From Corella eumyota (taxonomy: Eukaryota > Chordata > Ascidiacea > Phlebobranchia > Corellidae), in the NCBI GenBank assembly GCA_963082875.1, contig OY720098.1, forward strand, positions 992,001 through 1,056,000: DNA of 64,000 nucleotides, in the 5' to 3' direction. The notes below the pieces were generated by a model. The model saw only the letters and a program-made list of their open reading frames with translations, was not told where the DNA came from and made no database searches. Shown piece after piece: positions 59,531 through 64,000 of the stretch. The position numbers and the translations under genes were made by a program. How positions within the stretch are numbered: the stretch's first letter is position 1; the number at the start of each line of letters is the position of its first letter.

Positions 59531-60967
59531 CGTCATTACGTTTAAATAAGATGACGTCAAGAACTTAGTCTAACTCATATTTGATGTTAACATGTATAAG
59601 CCATTATGTACAGATTTATTTTACGCATTTAAACTTATTTGTTTTTAAATCATTGCTCTTTGTCCCCCACTGACGGTTGCATTTTTTTGTGCACTTGGGT
59701 ATTGCAATTCTCTTTGTGTTTTGTTTTTTATATTGCATATAATTGCTGTAATAAAATATTTGTTTTGTTGTAAAAAAGTTTAAAAGTCAGATTTTCTTCG
59801 TAATAATTTTTTTTAAACTTAAATTATGAAGAATTTTTATAAAGTTTTTGTTTTTTAAAATCGAAATAAATAAATATAAGTCTTAAATCGCATTACAACC
59901 AAATACAACAACAACGCAGCAAAAATTTTAAAACAAAAAAATTTTATAAAAAAAAAATTTTATAAAAATTTTATAAAAATTTATAAAGTAGCCTCCTAAT
60001 TAACAAAAAATTATTTAATTTAATTAATAATATATGAATAACAGAATTGTGATTTAAATTTAAAAAAAATCTAGTTTATTAACTTTTTATTATGCATTGT
60101 ACGTCATAATATTTATTGTTTAAATAACTAAACGTGAGCGTATTTGAAGAAACATTTTAACTTTGATCAATAAACTATTGTTACATCACAAGATTTCGAT
60201 TTATTACCCTGACAAAGCTTTCTTTGTTTATCGAGTAACACGTCACAATGTTGATTATTAAAACGTTATTAAATATTAATATCTGCGCAACTTGAGTAAA
60301 TATTTAAAAAAGATTATAAAAATCTGAAATTAAAATAAAAAAAGGTTCGTAACGTTCTAATAAAATAAAATTGCAGAATAAAAGTCGTTTGCAAAGCAGA
60401 AAGTAGACAACTTCTTTGAACTAGTTGAGTTTTTAAAAGAAAAATTATTTAACCCATTTTATCGTTAAAAAATTGTTCAATAATGAAGTTAAAAAATATT
60501 TTAATGCGTGTAGACAAAGTTGTAAAATTACAGCTCATCAGACCTCGAATCTAGAATTATATTTGCTTTAAAATAAGTTTACAGACGTTAAGATAAAGTT
60601 GTTTAATTAGCCAGGGTTAGTAACCAATTAAACGCAAGTGCAAAAAAGATTTAGCCATTAACCACTTTGAAGTATATTAAAAGATGCGCTCATAGTCGAT
60701 TACTCGGATATTTCGTCCTAGGTCCGTTGTCGAACATCGAGTATTTTAAAACTTTCCTACGGGTGTTCTTAGACTGCAGACTACCGAAGTACAATCGACC
60801 AGCTGCCTTTCAAATTACGTTTAAAAAGAATACTTTATTCAATTAAGGCTTTTCTTGTTTGGGTTAGGTACTAAAAATTTATAATTTTTGCACAGGGCAT
60901 GTACCAATCAAAGTATATATATAAACACAAGTAGTTTAACACGTGATCAAAAGTAAAATTAGAAGAT
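59531..60967. other. OST-alpha 3'UTR and intergenic spacer
   Basis: AATAAA at 59750-59755, 220 bases after the stop, is the probable polyadenylation signal. Short ATTTTATAAAA repeats lie at 59940-59990. From 60000 to 60967 nothing is recognised. Confidence 0.5.
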
Positions 60968-61432
60968 CAAAATGGGTCTTAGAAATGCTTTACAGGTTTA
61001 GGGAAAAAACACGAATATCTCGTTTTACAAAAATTCCTTACGTAGAAATCTAAAAATTTCACCGGAATTCCGTTTTACTAATATTTTAACATTTTTACGC
61101 GCAATTTTTTTTCCTGTGGTGTTGTTATTAAATAGAGATATAATTAAAATAAAAGTAAAAAAGAAATGTCTAAAATGTTGTTTACTAAACATTATTACGT
61201 CAGAAAAAAGGGAAATTGGGGACAAACTGAAATATTACTCAGAGCATGCGACAATTTCTTTGAGAAAATACAATTTTCTATTTTTAATAAAAATTTTTGC
61301 GTATAAAGGTCAAAATATTAGTATAATAGAATTCTGGTTAAATTTTTAGGTGCCCATGTTAGAAATTTTTGTAAATCAAAATATTCGTGTTTTTCCCTGT
61401 ACCTGTAATGCATTTCTAAGACCTATTTTGTC
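60968..61432. mobile_element. Foldback element with about 145-bp inverted arms
   Basis: Arms at about 60968-61112 and 61288-61432 are diverged inverse copies sharing GGTCTTAGAAATGC, TTACAGG, CACGAATAT, TTTACAAAAAT, GGAATTC-like and TACTAATATTTT in the same order. The roughly 175-base loop has no counterpart. The overlapping short frames on both strands reflect the arms. No transposase is present. It lies about 370 bases before the fibrinogen-domain gene. Confidence 0.8.
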
Positions 61433-61499
61433 CTCCATGAATCTAAAAAATGACGTAACAATCCGGTTGAATCAGTTAAACTACTTGTGTTTATATATA

Positions 61500-61672
61500 T
61501 ACTTTGGTACCAAATTACCCCTATTACCAACTTAGACTTAGTAGACCCGGTACTAACTCAGACCGGGTACCAACCCCGACCGGGTACCAACTCAGACGGG
61601 ATATCAACTCAAACTCGGTAGAAACTCAGATTCAATACCAACTCAGATCCGGGACTAACTCTTACGTTCCTA
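61500..61672. repeat. Degenerate 20-22-bp repeat, GGTACCAACTCAGAC unit
   Basis: CGGGTACCAACTCAGAC and close variants recur about eight times, with TATCAACTCA and TACTAACTC forms. It lies between the foldback element and the fibrinogen-domain gene. Confidence 0.8.
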
Positions 61673-61805
61673 ATTAGAAAAAGTTAAGCGTCATTATAGG
61701 ACATTATATGAAAGCGATGGAATTCAAACCATGAACCACATTTTAAACATTCAAATACTTTTTTAAATGTTTTATGGTTTTGTTTTACAGAAAAAAGCAA
61801 AGAAA

Positions 61806-64000
61806 ATGTTTTTTGTTAAATTGATGATTTTTGTATTTTTGTTTGGCCATGTACGAAACGCCAAAAAAGTTGAAATGACTTGTCGGGTTGATAAACCTAG
61901 CAATAAAACGAGGAGAAGTTGGAGCTCCAGGAAAGAAAGGTTCGATTGGTCCTCCCGGTTTTGATGGTGTCAGGGGTCTTTCCGGAGCAAAAGGGGAGCC
62001 AGGAAACTGCGATGAATGTCAAAGTTTGCTGCTTGAGTTGAAAAATAAACTCACTGAGCTCGAAAATCGATTTAATGAAACCCAAACAGTAAAAAGTAAG
62101 TTAACACAAGTAACCCATAGTAAATTTGCATATTTACCCAAGTTTTTGGTTTTTAGTAATGCCTACCATGGACTGTAATGGTTTACCGGACAATGCAGAA
62201 AGCGGGGTATACGACATAATCATGAACAATAAAATAACACCAGTTTATTGTGATCAAACCACAGACGATAAATTTTGGATGGTAAATATTAATTAATTTT
62301 TGTAATAAATATTTCTAATTAATTAGAAATACTTATATTAAATTAACATTTTTGATTTCAAGGTCATTCAAAGACGTTTCGATGGGTCTCAAGAATTTTA
62401 CTTGGATTGGGAGAACTACGTGAATGGTTTTGGAAACATATCGGACGAATATTGGCTTGGTAAGTCCTTGAAATCTAATTCTTTAACTTTATTATTAATG
62501 TTAAAGGTGTCTGTTGCATATAATATATTAAGACATTTATATACAGGTTTAAATAACCTTTACCAGTTGACAAAATCACGAAATTTTGAATTACGAGTTG
62601 ATTTAAACTCCTGGAATGACGAAAAAATCTTTGCAAGATACAGGTAAAACCATCAGTTAAATATTAAAGTTTTATTATATAAAAAAACTTTTATATTTTA
62701 GCAATTTTAAAGTTGGAAATCCTGAAAGTTTCTATCGATTGACCGTGGAAGGATATAGCGGTACTGCAGGTTTGTAAAATATAATTACGTTACCTTTGAT
62801 TTGTTCTATTTAATATTTGGTACAAAAAAAGAATTAACAAATAAAGATTTCTAAAACAAAGGACCTTTACTCTGGTATTTTGCTATTATTCTACGCTTCA
62901 CAAAACAAACCTAACTTTTATTATTGTAATACTATTCGATAACATGTCTTTATTTTAATTGTTGTAATATTTTAAATATATCTTTATTCTCAATGTAGAA
63001 AGTCGAATGTGCGACCTAAACATAGAGTAACAACAGTTAACCCAACCCGGTCTCGAGTTGCCTGTGGCAGTTTGGGATATTAGAAATTATAATTGTTCGA
63101 TAGTTATGCTGCTGATTAGGTGCTGACTCAGCAGGAGCTCATATCGTTTATAGCACCTTGCTCAAGGGCGCTATAGCATGATATCGTTGGGAATCAAACT
63201 TAAGACCTTGTGTAGTGTAGAAAGTGTTCGGCGTTTACAAATAGTTTAAACTTACTTAAAGGTTTTGGGTTCAAGCCGCACCAATGCCACAACATTTGCC
63301 CTTGAGCCCAGCGTTTACAGATAGATCAAACACATCCTAACTACACACCTTTTACCGATAAAAATATAAAAAAAACTTATTCTCTTAAGAAATATGGAAA
63401 AAAATATCACACGATTTAAAATGGATATAATTAATAAAAGTAGAAGTACAAAGCTACAGAGCCATACTGTTAACATTAATCAGTGTACCTAAGATAAAAT
63501 TAAAACCGGGTTTTGTTTAAAAAAGTTAACACAACGTATTTAGGATTGACGATTTTGAATATCATGTAACTATTCATGGTCACAATACCCATACACTTTT
63601 AATAATGACGTCACAATATATTGTATAAAACTATAATCCAATTTGACTAAATAATTAATAAAAATTTACCGTTATGACATAAAAAATCAAATTAATTAAA
63701 AATAACAATTTTTATTAAAACTTAATCCATTTTATGTTCTTTTTTAAAAATAAAATATTAATAACGAATATTAAAAAAAATTTTTTTCACCCCAAATTCT
63801 TATAAAAGTTGTATAGTTTAATACTTTTTATATTTTAGTAAATTGTTTAACTTTTAAATTTATACAGGAGATTCGATGAGTTCGCATAATGGGAGGTCGT
63901 TTTCAACATTTGATCAAGATCATGATAGGTGGAGTCGTGGTAACTGCGCTAACGACTGTCATGGTGCTTGGTGGTATAACAATTGTGCTTCCTCAAACTT
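61806..64000 (+). CDS. Secreted collagen-like and fibrinogen-domain protein (ficolin-type), partial
   Basis: Exons: 61791-62095 (ATG 61806), 62157-62281, 62363-62459, 62547-62643, 62702-62769 and 63868 to beyond the window. The start [16 protein letters not shown] is a signal peptide. Then follow ten Gly-X-Y triplets ([20 protein letters not shown] region), a short coiled-coil neck ([16 protein letters not shown]) and a fibrinogen C-terminal domain: [46 protein letters not shown], the calcium-site segment DQDHDRW and [15 protein letters not shown]. Known relatives are ficolins and other innate-immune lectins. Oddities: signal-peptide and collagen parts are in different frames, the shift falling at about 61888-61920 and equivalent to one extra base; and the usual GGGW before VIQRR is DKFW. 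The acceptor ending 61790 may be a spliced-leader site. Sequence error, polymorphism and pseudogene remain possible. Confidence 0.85.
62975..63231 (-). mobile_element. tRNA-headed SINE, head truncated
   Basis: Reverse copy in the last visible intron of the fibrinogen-domain gene. It reads from TATATCTTTATTCTCAATG through the body and stops in the head (TGTAGTGTAGAAAGTGTTCG), where the 80-bp repeat begins at once. Confidence 0.85.
63231..63352 (+). repeat. 80-bp tRNA-like repeat, about 1.5 units
   Basis: Same family as 54526-54960: GGTTCAAGCCGCACCAATGC, CCCAGCGTTTACAGATAG and an end (CATCCTAACTACACACC) inverse to the outer end at 57633. It directly abuts a SINE. The rest of the intron, to 63867, is AT-rich and featureless. 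Confidence 0.8.

Noticed and set aside
1-64000. Endogenous retrovirus, LTR element or Polinton
   Set aside because: No paired long terminal direct repeats and no capsid, envelope, integrase or polymerase motifs were seen. The long repeats are satellites, SINEs or foldbacks.

Overview
The window is about 70% or more A+T, with many small exons, short AT-rich introns, perfect GT-AG junctions and hundreds of TGACGTCA-type words. It carries many copies of a tRNA-headed SINE and small inverted-repeat transposons. Together with recognisable animal genes of invertebrate-chordate character (NFX1, OST-alpha, a collagen-stalked fibrinogen-domain protein), this suggests an ascidian tunicate, most likely Ciona or a relative. 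The species is inference. All confident genes are on the + strand.

Layout. 1-1570: AT-rich repeats. 1741-22584: three tandem paralogues (here A, B, C) encoding low-complexity acidic/Ser/Pro/Gln-rich proteins with a shared short C-terminal signature. I do not recognise the family. A lacks its 5' end; B (387 aa) and C (495 aa) look complete. Their 3' flanks contain duplicated blocks, so the trio arose by tandem duplication. 24285-34735: NFX1, 24 coding exons, about 1102 aa, with a PAM2-like motif, RING-type finger, NF-X1 zinc fingers and R3H domain. 35.3-45.2 kb: a gene-free block of 27 copies of a 309-bp satellite monomer, partly ordered as four-monomer higher-order repeats. It is flanked by diverged inverted arms that each carry a tRNA-like sequence and an inverted partial monomer. 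46.35-46.75 kb and 48.55-49.45 kb: two unrelated minisatellites both built around TGACGTCA (16 x 25 bp and about 27 x 33-34 bp). 50.1 kb: a weak minus-strand exon candidate. 53962-59530: OST-alpha (SLC51A-like), 9 exons, 367 aa, with 80-bp tRNA-like tandem arrays in its introns. 61806 to the window end: a secreted collagen-like/fibrinogen-domain (ficolin-type) gene, cut by the window edge and with an apparent frame break near its start.

The genes do not form an obvious pathway. NFX1 is a nuclear/RNA-linked regulator, OST-alpha a membrane transporter subunit and the fibrinogen-domain protein a secreted lectin-like molecule. The most notable parts are the tandem family of unknown function, the satellite block with inverted tRNA-like arms, the CRE-type minisatellites, and small transposons lying close to two start codons.

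All gene models were assembled by eye from splice signals, reading phase and family resemblance. Phases add up exactly for every complete model, but no transcript evidence was available.
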